Origin: Actinomycetes bacterium | GTDB lineage: Bacteria; Actinomycetota; Acidimicrobiia; IMCC26256; PALSA-610 | DNA: 40,027 nt | Assembly (NCBI GenBank): GCA_025463875.1 | Contig: JAODBI010000081.1 | Location: forward strand, 1-40,027 | Direction of reading: 5' to 3' | Part shown: one piece after another, positions 28,278-37,100 of the stretch | Numbering within the stretch: position 1 is the stretch's first letter | Layout: every line of letters begins with the position of its first letter | Program-made: the position numbers and the translations under genes | Notes under the pieces: generated by a model | Seen by the model: only the letters and a program-made list of their open reading frames with translations | The model's database searches: none | Told to the model about the DNA's origin: nothing

Positions 28278-28302
28278 TCGCTCATGACGCGCTCATGAGC
28301 GA
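28278..28302. repeat. inverted repeat TCGCTCATGA-CGCGC-TCATGAGCGA over the SRPBCC stop codon
   Basis: Perfect 10-bp arms, 5-bp spacer. Confidence 0.85.
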
Positions 28303-28770
28303 CACGACGTAGGCGTCACAACGATCGAGGCTCGTCAGGAAGCCGGCCTGCGCGTCGGCGCTGCGGTACATCTCGGGAACGTTCGTCTGGTGCGTGAGCA
28401 CTTCCGTGCGGCCGTCGCCCAGATCGACGAACGTGATCGCGGTGAGCATCCCGCCCTCGACGTCGGCTTCGGTCCACACGAGCCGATCGGGCCGGCTCAC
28501 CTCGACGTAGACGGCGCGCGTCGGATACTCGGAGCCGTCGGCGTCGCTAACCATGACCGTGTCGAACACGCCGCCCGGGCGCAGGTCGATCTTGATGCGG
28601 TCGACTGGAGCGCTGGTACCGACCGGTCCCCAGAAGTGCGTGAGGTGCTGCGCTTGGGTCATGCAATCGAAGAGCAACTCTCGCGGCGCGTGGTGGATGC
28701 GCCGGTAGGTCATCTCGCCGGCTTCGCCGCCCGCGACCTCGTCGTTCGCGACTTCGCTCGTCTCGTTCAT
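28282..28770 (-). CDS. SRPBCC (AHSA1-like) protein
   Basis: RRIHHAPRELLFDCMTQAQHLTHFWGPVGTSAP...DLRPGGVFDTVMV...DRLVWTEADVEGGMLTAITFVDLGDGRTEV. Confidence 0.92.
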   Translation of the reverse strand: MNETSEVANDEVAGGEAGEMTYRRIHHAPRELLFDCMTQAQHLTHFWGPVGTSAPVDRIKIDLRPGGVFDTVMVSDADGSEYPTRAVYVEVSRPDRLVWTEADVEGGMLTAITFVDLGDGRTEVLTHQTNVPEMYRSADAQAGFLTSLDRCDAYVVSLMSAS

Positions 28771-29123
28771 TTCGAAGGCTCCTTCTCGGATTCGGGTCGT
28801 CGAATATTTTCGAGGTGCGCGTCCAAGCGGTCGTAGCGCTCGGACCAGGTCCTGCGGTGGCGCGCGATCCACTCGACGGCCGCATCGAGGCGCTCCGCCT
28901 CGAGCCGGCACGGTCGCGACTGCGCGGTACGGGACCGGGAGATGAGCCCGGCCCGTTCCAGGACCTTGAGATGCTTGGAGATCGCCTGTTGCGTCATGGC
29001 GAACGGCTCGGCCAGCTCACCGACCGTCGCGTCGCCCTCCGCGAGCTTTCCGAGGATGGAACGGCGCGTGGGATCGGCGAGCGCCGCGAACATCAGGCTC
29101 ACGTCCTCCTCGACGAGTGTCAT
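28767..29123 (-). CDS. ArsR-family HTH regulator
   Basis: MFAALADPTRRSILGKLAEGDATVGELAEPFAMTQQAISKHLKVLERAGLISRS; 4-nt overlap with SRPBCC gene. Confidence 0.94.
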   Translation of the reverse strand: MTLVEEDVSLMFAALADPTRRSILGKLAEGDATVGELAEPFAMTQQAISKHLKVLERAGLISRSRTAQSRPCRLEAERLDAAVEWIARHRRTWSERYDRLDAHLENIRRPESEKEPSK

Positions 29124-29163
29124 CGCCCGACTCCGGTCAACACTGTCACAACCTCTCCGTTGC

Positions 29164-29179
29164 ACAACTTATAGGTTGT
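29164..29179. promoter_or_regulatory. putative ArsR operator ACAACTTATAGGTTGT
   Basis: 16-bp palindrome with one mismatched pair, 41 bp upstream of the ArsR start; second ACAACCT half-site near 29150. Confidence 0.65.
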
Positions 29180-29245
29180 TTACTCTCATCACTCCGCCCG
29201 GTCAAGGGCTTCCTCCGGCCGCCGGCGGGCGGGTAAGACGGAGGG

Positions 29246-29455
29246 ATGCGTCTGAGTGCGAGGAACCAATTGGCCGGAACCGTTGTCGAGATCCACGAAG
29301 GGGCGGTCACCACCACGGTGAAGGTTCGCCTCGAGGTGGGCGCAACGATGACATCGTCGATCACGAAAGAGGCGGCCGACGAGCTCGGCCTCGCGGTCGA
29401 CACGCCGGTGGTCGTCGTCGTCAAGGCCTCCGACGTCATGATCGGCGTGGAATAA
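29246..29455 (+). CDS. TOBE-domain (Mop-like, molybdopterin-binding) small protein
   Basis: MRLSARNQLAGTVVEIHEGAVTTTVKVRLEVGATMTSSITKEAADELGLAVDTPVVVVVKASDVMIGVE. Confidence 0.93.
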   Translation: MRLSARNQLAGTVVEIHEGAVTTTVKVRLEVGATMTSSITKEAADELGLAVDTPVVVVVKASDVMIGVE

Positions 29456-30091
29456 CTGCGACCGCACCTACAGCGCACGAGGGCGTTCTTCGGTGCGCGT
29501 GCGGCGCGTTGGGAGGAGCGCTTCCCGGACGACGGACCGAGGTATGGCGCCGCGGTCGCGGAGCTGCGGCCCCCGATCGGCGGAGTCGTCGTCGATCTCG
29601 GATGCGGCACCGGGCGCGCGCTCGCGGATCTCCGCCGGGCCGTCGGCAGCGAGGGCGTCGTCGTCGCCATCGACGCCACGGCCGAGATGCTCGAGGTGGC
29701 GCGCACCAAACACGCCGACGCGGGCGCGGCGTTGATGCTGGCGGACGCGACCTGCCTCCCGCTCGCAGCGGGGACCGTAGACGCGATCTTCGCCGCGGGG
29801 CTGCTGACGCACGTGCCGGATCCGCACGAGCTGCTGCGAGCCCTGGTACGCGTCGCGCGCCCCGGGTGCCGCCTCGGACTGTTCCATCCCGTCGGTCGTG
29901 CGGTCCTGGCCGCCCGCCACAGCCGAACGCTCGCGCCCGACGCGCTGCTCGATCCGTCGGTGCTGCCGGATGTGCTCGCCGCGACGGGCTGGGTTGTCGA
30001 GCAGATCGACGACTCCGACGATCGGTACCTGGCGATCGCACGCGTGGCGAGCGGAAACCAAGAGTGCGACGCAGAGACCGTCCGACCGTGA
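29456..30091 (+). CDS. class I SAM-dependent methyltransferase; start codon uncertain (CTG at 29456)
   Basis: Frame continues after the TOBE TAA: LRPHLQRTRAFFGARAARWEERFPDDGPRYGAAVAELRPPIGGVVVDLGCGTGRALADLRRAVGSEGVVVAIDATAEMLEVARTK...; only ATG in frame is at 29687, inside the fold. Confidence 0.75.
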   Translation: MRPHLQRTRAFFGARAARWEERFPDDGPRYGAAVAELRPPIGGVVVDLGCGTGRALADLRRAVGSEGVVVAIDATAEMLEVARTKHADAGAALMLADATCLPLAAGTVDAIFAAGLLTHVPDPHELLRALVRVARPGCRLGLFHPVGRAVLAARHSRTLAPDALLDPSVLPDVLAATGWVVEQIDDSDDRYLAIARVASGNQECDAETVRP

Positions 30092-30849
30092 CTCGACCGG
30101 CCGGCGACTTCGACTACGAACGGCACGGCGCGGGGTACTCGACCCGGCGCCGGACCGATCCCGTCATCGCGTCGTACGTGCACGCTGCGCTCGGATCGGC
30201 GCGCACCGTGCTGAACGTCGGTGCCGGCGCCGGCTCCTACGAACCGGACGACCGCCGCGTCGTCGCCGTTGAGCCGTCGGCAACCATGCGCGCCCAGAGG
30301 CCGGCGCATCTCGCACCGGCGATCGCGGCGCGGGCCGAGCAACTCCCGTTCGACGACGACGCGTTCGACGCTGCGATGGCGACGATCACCGTGCATCAAT
30401 GGCCGGACGCGGCGGGCGGCCTGCGCGAGATGCGGCGCGTCGCGCGCGGGCCCGTGGTCATCCTGACCTTCGACGGCGCAGTGATGGGCGACTTCTGGCT
30501 CGCCGAGTACGCGCCGGAGTTCATCGCGGCCGAGAGTCCGCGGTACCCCACGATCGACGCGATCGCGGCGGCACTCGGTGGCCGCGCGCAGACCATCGCG
30601 ATCCCGGTTCCTCTCGAGTGCACCGACGGCTTCGTCGAGGCGTTCTACGGCCGGCCCGAAGCGCTGCTCGATCCCGCGGTCCGCACGGCGCAATCGGCGT
30701 GGGGATTCGTCGCCCACGCCGCCGAGGAACGCAGCATGCGACACCTCGGCGACGACCTCGCGTCCGGCGTCTGGGACGATCGACACGCCGAGCTCCGCAC
30801 CCAAGCCCAGTACGTCGGATCCCTACGCCTCGTCGTCGCAATACCGTGA
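30088..30849 (+). CDS. class I SAM-dependent methyltransferase
   Basis: GTGA overlap with previous stop; [35 protein letters not shown]...[29 protein letters not shown]. Confidence 0.88.
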   Translation: MTRPAGDFDYERHGAGYSTRRRTDPVIASYVHAALGSARTVLNVGAGAGSYEPDDRRVVAVEPSATMRAQRPAHLAPAIAARAEQLPFDDDAFDAAMATITVHQWPDAAGGLREMRRVARGPVVILTFDGAVMGDFWLAEYAPEFIAAESPRYPTIDAIAAALGGRAQTIAIPVPLECTDGFVEAFYGRPEALLDPAVRTAQSAWGFVAHAAEERSMRHLGDDLASGVWDDRHAELRTQAQYVGSLRLVVAIP

Positions 30850-30961
30850 TCGAGCATGCTCTCGGTCGCGACGGCGCGTGCGGGGCTCGGATACGAGTCG
30901 CGGTATACCGGACGCCACCGCCGACACCGATCACGCCCGAACTTCCGGCAGGAGACGAGTC

Positions 30962-31957
30962 ATGACCATTCCCACCCGCACACTCGGCGGCGACCTGTCG
31001 GTCGGCGCCGTCGGCCTCGGCTGCATGAGCTTCAGCCCTTCGTATGGCGGTTTCGAGGGCGTCGATCCGACCGAGGTCATCGGGCGCGCCATCGATCTCG
31101 GCGCGACGATGCTCGACACCGCCGACGTCTACGGCCCGCACACCAGCGAGCTCGCGGTAGGCACGGCGATCGCCGGCCGGCGCGACGAAGTCGTCGTCGC
31201 GACCAAGTTCGGCATCGTGTCCGGACCGCGCCCGGGTCACACGGCCGAGGTGAACGGCACCCCCGAATATGTCCGGTCGTCGGTCGAAGGATCCCTGAGC
31301 CGGCTCGGCATCGATCACATCGACCTCTACTACCAACACCGGGCCGACACGCACGTGCCGATCGAGGAGACGGTCGGGGCGATGGCCGAGCTCGTCACCG
31401 AAGGCAAGGTGCGATTCCTCGGTTTGTCGGAAGCCTCGGTCGACACGATCCGACGAGCGGCGGCAGTACATCCCATCGCCGCGCTACAGAGCGAGTGGTC
31501 GCTGTGGAGCCGCGACCTCGAGACCGAGATCGTGCCGACCTGTCGCGAGCTCGGAATCGGCATCGTCGCCTTCAGCCCGCTCGGGCGCGGTTTCCTCACC
31601 GGCCGGATCACGTCGGTCGACGACCTGCCCGAACGAGACATGCGCCGCGCCCACCCGCGCTTTCGCGGCGACGCGTTCGACGCCAATCTCTCCTCGGTCG
31701 ACGTCGTCCGCGCCATCGCCGACGAGTGCGGTGCCAAGCCCGGTCAGGTCGCGATCGCATGGCTCCTCGCCAAGGGCCCCGACGTCGTCCCGATCCCGGG
31801 CACGAAGCGCATCGCGTATCTCGAGGAGAACCTCGGTGCGGTCGACGTACGCCTGTCGAGCGACGACATCGCACGCCTCGATGCCGTCACCGCCGTGGGA
31901 CCGCGGTCGCTCGATCCCGACTGGGTCAACCGCAGCACGCCGTCGCTCGCGGGCTGA
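30962..31957 (+). CDS. aldo/keto reductase
   Basis: [81 protein letters not shown]. Confidence 0.95.
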   Translation: MTIPTRTLGGDLSVGAVGLGCMSFSPSYGGFEGVDPTEVIGRAIDLGATMLDTADVYGPHTSELAVGTAIAGRRDEVVVATKFGIVSGPRPGHTAEVNGTPEYVRSSVEGSLSRLGIDHIDLYYQHRADTHVPIEETVGAMAELVTEGKVRFLGLSEASVDTIRRAAAVHPIAALQSEWSLWSRDLETEIVPTCRELGIGIVAFSPLGRGFLTGRITSVDDLPERDMRRAHPRFRGDAFDANLSSVDVVRAIADECGAKPGQVAIAWLLAKGPDVVPIPGTKRIAYLEENLGAVDVRLSSDDIARLDAVTAVGPRSLDPDWVNRSTPSLAG

Positions 31958-32108
31958 CCGGCTGAAGCGGCCGAGCAGGCCGACAGGAGCAGTTGCCGGG
32001 AACGCCGAGCCCGTTCACCTGCCTGACGATCTGGTGCGTCCGCCGAGAGCCGGGCGCAGTCGCTGTTCGACGTCAACGCGACGGTCGTGATCGCGTCGGT
32101 GCCGGTCG

Positions 32109-32663
32109 TCACATCGTCGTGGTCGTCCGGGATGCCGATCCGACGGGGACGTCGTGCATCGCGGGCCGGAGGCGGTGAGGCATCGCCCACCCCGTCCGTG
32201 CCGCCCCACCCGGCGACACCTGTGCCGCTCCGGCCCGCGAGCCCGCGACCTGACCGACCCGAGGGGGCAGTCCAGTCAGGCCCGAACACCGCGCCGCCAA
32301 CCGCGGGCACACGGCCCGCAGCGCGGCGCATTCGTGCGCGTTCATGACGAACAACGTCGTCGTCACGACGGTGCGATAGGTCTCGGGTTCGACGACCGCG
32401 TTCCCGAGCCCGTCGATCGTTCCCAGCCACTCACCGTCGCGCAGGACGCGGCGCAGACCGACCGCCGAGGTCGCGACGATCCGGCCGCGCACGATCACCG
32501 CAAGCTGCGCCGGGCGCTCGCCCGGCCGGCTCACCAGCCGCCGGGGCGTGACCTCGACGATCGTCCCGATGCGTTGCAACGCGCTGAGCTCCCGCTTCGA
32601 GAGATCGCGGAACAACGGCGTCGTCGCCAGGGCCTTGATGTCGCCGGGCAGTCTGCAGAGCAT
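32109..32663 (-). CDS. cyclic-nucleotide-binding-domain-like protein
   Basis: ALATTPLFRDLSKRELSALQRIGTIVEVTPRRLVSRPGERPAQLAVIVRGRIVATSAVG; no HTH seen in C-terminus. Confidence 0.6.
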   Translation of the reverse strand: MLCRLPGDIKALATTPLFRDLSKRELSALQRIGTIVEVTPRRLVSRPGERPAQLAVIVRGRIVATSAVGLRRVLRDGEWLGTIDGLGNAVVEPETYRTVVTTTLFVMNAHECAALRAVCPRLAARCSGLTGLPPRVGQVAGSRAGAAQVSPGGAARTGWAMPHRLRPAMHDVPVGSASRTTTTM

Positions 32664-32716
32664 CTCGTCGCCTCCGGGGTGGGGGTTGGTACGACGAGAT
32701 CGATTCTGCAAGTGCC

Positions 32717-32749
32717 CACTCGACCGGCACTCGACCGGCCCTCGACGGG
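32717..32749. repeat. 11-bp x3 tandem repeat (cactcgaccgg, cactcgaccgg, ccctcgacggg)
   Basis: Read directly in the intergenic region. Confidence 0.9.
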
Positions 32750-32766
32750 CGCGGGCGCGACCGCAG

Positions 32767-33228
32767 TCAGCCCGGCGCCGCTCCGTCACCCACCGGCGGT
32801 TGCGGACGGTCCTGGCGGTTCCTGTCCCAGTTGTCGAACTCGTCCCCGCTCAGCGCCGGCCGTGATGTCGTTGCCACGCCGAGCTGTTGCAATGCCCCGA
32901 TGAAGTCGATGTAGCGGTAGTACTCCCAACCGCCGGGACTGGCGGCGCAGGCGTGCACGAACGTCGTACCGCGCAGTTCGAGCTCGATGTACGTCGGCGG
33001 CACGCCGAGGAAATCGCCCGTGTGCGTGCAGCGGTAGACCCACGGCACGACGACGAGATGGTCCGAGGTCGCGAGCGCGTCATTCGCGTCGAGCCCGGAC
33101 TCGTGGAGCTCCGGACTGAACCCGCGGGAGGTGACCATCCCCGCGAATCCCTCGACGACGTCGGCTTCGACGCTGCGCGAGGCCTGCTCGATGACATTGG
33201 GTTCGAGGGGACCTTCCGGGCACGACAT
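32767..33228 (-). CDS. SnoaL-like / ester cyclase-like polyketide cyclase-family protein
   Basis: VEGFAGMVTSRGFSPELHES...HTGDFLGVPPTYIELELRGTTFVHA...EYYRYIDFIGALQQLGV. Confidence 0.6.
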   Translation of the reverse strand: MSCPEGPLEPNVIEQASRSVEADVVEGFAGMVTSRGFSPELHESGLDANDALATSDHLVVVPWVYRCTHTGDFLGVPPTYIELELRGTTFVHACAASPGGWEYYRYIDFIGALQQLGVATTSRPALSGDEFDNWDRNRQDRPQPPVGDGAAPG

Positions 33229-33241
33229 GTCGCCTCCGTCC

Positions 33242-34060
33242 TCAGGGCTTCGCGATGGGCGCAGCGGGCGGGACGTACCGGCGGGGATCATCGAGCACCC
33301 CGCCCTCCCGCTCCGCCGGTGCCACACACTCGACCGACGTCTTGTCCTTGGCGACCCACACCACCTTCGGAATCTGGATCTGTCGGTAGCCGGCGCCAAC
33401 GGTCGACAACTTGATCGTGCGCGTGTAGTCCTCGTGGCCGACGACCCACATTCCTTTCTCGAGGCCCGCCCGCTTCGGCGCCCGGCTCTCGGGCGGATGG
33501 GCGTAGTCCTCCGCGGTGTACGCACCTTGGTTCGCGTGCACCGGACGCGTGATCTTCGCCGTCAGCGGATATCCGTACGCAGCCGGCGTCGTGATCAGCA
33601 AGCTCACGTGACCTTCGTCCTTGGCCGCCTCGCGCCACAGGACCCAGCACTGGAACCACGGTCCCTGGCAGATCCAGTACACGTCGATCGGCCAATGCCG
33701 ACCACTGGATGCCTTCGCGTCGTCGGGCACCGGATCGCCGTGCTCCAGACCGAACGACATCTCGATGGCGCGGATCATCCCCTCCCGCATGATGATCTCG
33801 GGGTTGCCGTCGAAGCCGACCCAGAACATCGGTTTCGCACCGATGCCGAACCAGTCTTCGTTCAGGTGCTTCTTGCGGGCGGGCTCGTCCATGTAGTCCT
33901 TGTCGAGATTCGCGGAGTCGAACCCGACGAGGTCGGCGAGCGCGACACCGGCACGGAGATCGCGGAGGATACGGGCGCGCGTCGCGGGTTGGGCGAGCTT
34001 GCTCTCCATGACGCTGAGGTACGGACCCTTCTCGACGAGATAGGGCATGAATCCGGACAT
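33242..34060 (-). CDS. hypothetical protein
   Basis: Continuous ORF from ATG 34060 with balanced composition (MSGFMPYLVEKGPYLSVMESKLAQ...); family not recognised. Confidence 0.75.
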   Translation of the reverse strand: MSGFMPYLVEKGPYLSVMESKLAQPATRARILRDLRAGVALADLVGFDSANLDKDYMDEPARKKHLNEDWFGIGAKPMFWVGFDGNPEIIMREGMIRAIEMSFGLEHGDPVPDDAKASSGRHWPIDVYWICQGPWFQCWVLWREAAKDEGHVSLLITTPAAYGYPLTAKITRPVHANQGAYTAEDYAHPPESRAPKRAGLEKGMWVVGHEDYTRTIKLSTVGAGYRQIQIPKVVWVAKDKTSVECVAPAEREGGVLDDPRRYVPPAAPIAKP

Positions 34061-34170
34061 GGGCACCCCCGCCGACGAACGTCCGGCCCGTCCCAAAGGC
34101 CGCGTGCGCGCCGAACGTAACGCCGCGACGCGCGCGCCGCAAGGCTCCAACCTGCGGAACAACGCGCGCC

Positions 34171-37100
34171 TCACACGGTGGGAATCACGCGCAGGACCTC
34201 CACGGGAACCTGCAGTCCCTTGAGGCGGTGCGCGCCGTGTGGCTCGAACGCCCAGTCGAGCCCGCGCGCGATTCCGGCGACGTCGGAAGTGACGAGCACC
34301 TCGTCGGGCCGGGCGAGCTCGAGCACCCGGAACGCGAGTGTGACGGCGAGACCGATGAGATCCCGCTCGATCATCGTCGGCTCTCCGGCCGACAACGCGA
34401 TCTTGACGCGCAGTGGTCCGGCCCGCGCCGATCCGAAGTCGTGTGCCAACGCGCGCGCGCAACACAACGCCCCGTTCACGGAGAAGAACCACGCGCCGAT
34501 GCCGTCACCCGTGTGCTTGAACTCGACACCGTCGAACTCGTCGAGACGCCGGCGGATGATCTCGTCGTGTGCCCGGAGGCGCTCGACGTATTCGCGGTCG
34601 CCGAGGCGATCGTTCAGCGCCGTGGATCCGACGAGGTCGGTCACGAGGAGCACGCGCGTCGCGGGACGAGCTTCGTGCTCGGCGCGCGGACTCGCTCGGC
34701 GCGCGCTCCGTCTCCGGCCGGCGGCGGGCACGGGATCGGGATCGGAGATCGACGCCCGCGCGTCCGCGGCTCGGGTGAGCAGTTCCTCGGTACGGGGTCC
34801 GTCGATCACGCGCGCGTAGTCGAGTGCGGTGCGCGCGACCTCCGCAGTCGCGTGCGCGTCGTCTGCATCATTCAGCGCGCGCTCGAACCAGATCTCGGCG
34901 TCGACGCGACCGCTGCTCGCGAGACCCAACGCGATGACCCGGGGGATGAACGACGGCCAGCCGATCGCGAACCGCATGCCGCGCTCATAGGCCTCGACCA
35001 GGACTTCGAGCAGATCGGGGACGAGATCCGGACGACCCGCGAGCGCGGCCAGCTCGACCTGGGCCGCCAGCGCACCGGTCAAGAACGCGTCGGTCGGTTG
35101 CATCCCCGCGAACACGCGGAACGCCGGGCGTTCCAGCGCGTCATGCGCTGCATCGACACGTCCGACAAACGCGTCGACGAGCGGCCGGTAGCGGCGACCA
35201 CGCGCCGCGCCCAGCGCGTCCCACATGTCGAGTGCTTCGTGCGCGCCGGCCGCGTCGCCGCGATGGGCGCGCGCGGCCGCGAGCGCGGGGAACACCACAG
35301 CAGGGGTGAACGGTGTCTCGGCTTCCCGGTAGGCGCGCAATGCCCGCTCCGCATGGAGCTCGGCGGTCGCGAAGCGGCCCTTCACCGCCGCCACCGCCGT
35401 CTGGAACGCATCCGCCATCGACAACTCGCGCGGATTGTCGACGTGACGCGCCGCCTCGCCCGCATCCGCCAGCAGCTCGTCGGCGCGATCGAGGTCGGCG
35501 GCCGCATACGCAGTGACTCCCAGGCGTGACGTGCACCAGATGTGCGGGTTCGGGTCGGCCAAGGTCTGCGCGAGAGGGAACGCGCGCTCGAACCAAGCCT
35601 TCGCCTCGGGCAGTTCCACACTGCCGAGATGCTGAAGACCGCGTGCAAAGGCGATCCGGACGCGCAGCTCCGCGTCCTCGGCCTCCTCGGCGCAGGCCTC
35701 GGCCGCCGCATTGTGACGATTGGCGGCTCCGAAGTCACCGAGGTCGAAGTACAACTCGGCCTCGAGCGCGTGCACTTCACCCCGCAGTGCCGGATCGTCG
35801 CTTCCGAGATCCAGGAACTCGTCCAGGCTCGCCAGACTGCGCGCAACCGCCGGCTGCAACTGCAGCGTGCCGACCCGCTCGCGCGCGAGATGGACGAGGG
35901 CGCGCCCCCAGACGTCGGCCGCACCGCACGAACGGGCGCGTTCGGCCACGGCCTCGAGCTTCTGCACGGCCCCCACGTCGCGTGCGAGGTGTGCCGCGTG
36001 CGCGGCGCGGAACTCCAACGTGGTGAGCTCCCGCTCGGAATGCGCCATCTGCTCGGCGGCGTCGACTGCGACCGCCGCGTACTTCGCCGCGTCGCGCCAC
36101 GCACCCACGGCCGCCGAACGATCGGCTGCCTCACCGCAGACGCGCAGCAGGCGCGCGGGTTCCGCGAGCGCGCCGGCGCGGACCAGGTGGTGGGCGATCA
36201 TGCGGACGTCGGTGTCCTCCGGCTCGAGCCGGTCGGCGAGCTGCAGATGACGAGCCGCGCGTTCGCTGGCGGCGGGCCAGTGATACACGAGTTGGCGAAG
36301 CTGCGGATGCGCGAACCAGTACCGCTCGTCGTCGGCGACGAGCAGCTGCTGGCCGGCTGCTTCGTCGATCAGGACATCGAGCTCGTCTGCATCCAGCGCG
36401 CACGCGGTTGCGAGGAGCTCGAGGCGCGCTCCTCCGCCCAGGAACGCGGCCGAGAGCAGCATCTCTCCGCACGCGTCGCCCACGTGCTCGACGCGCCTCC
36501 AGAGCTCGTGATCGAGATCTGTGGGTCCGACCAGATCGGCGACGGCAGAATCGGTGATCGCACTTCCCAGATCGTGGAGTCGACCGAGCGTCGAGCGCAG
36601 CACCAACGGATTGCCCGCGGTGGCCTCGAACAAGCGACTACTCGTTGATCGCGACGGGCGCGCTCCCAACCATTCCGCGGTCAGCTCGCGACATTCCGGC
36701 TCGGTGAGCGCGTCCAGATCGACGCCGACGGTGCGCGGTTCGCGACGTAGGCGCGCGATGAGCGTGGCCGCGGGCGCGTCCGGATCGGGTGGGCGGCTCG
36801 TCAGCACGATCAGCAGCCGCGTGCGATCGAGCTCACCGTCCTCGCCCACGACCACGAGCGTGTGTCGTAGGAGCGACAGCGTCGCGTCATCGACCCAGTG
36901 AAGATCCTCCAACAGCAGCAGCGTGACGCGTTGGCGCGCCGCGGTGAGGAGCCAGCGCGTCGCCGCAAGGAACAACGCGAGGCGCGAGCGATCGTCGTTC
37001 GCGCCCGCGTTGCCGAATGCGACCTGCTCGAAAGGATTCGGCATCGAGTCGAGGGCCGCGAACGCGCTCGCGAGCGGGAGGTACGGAACGGCGTCGTCCT

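Noticed and set aside
26685-28298. 537-aa plus-strand ORF opposite the DinG-like helicase
   Set aside because: Antisense GC-bias artefact; helicase motifs are complete on the minus strand.
29146-30804. 552-aa minus-strand ORF opposite the TOBE and methyltransferase genes
   Set aside because: Low-complexity Arg/Ser-rich translation; sense-strand genes have clear family motifs.
30088-30849. Possible larger fusion of the 28942-30849 ORF
   Set aside because: The upstream part of that ORF is Arg-rich out-of-frame translation of the TOBE and methyltransferase genes; the GTG at 30088 with a GTGA overlap is the better start.
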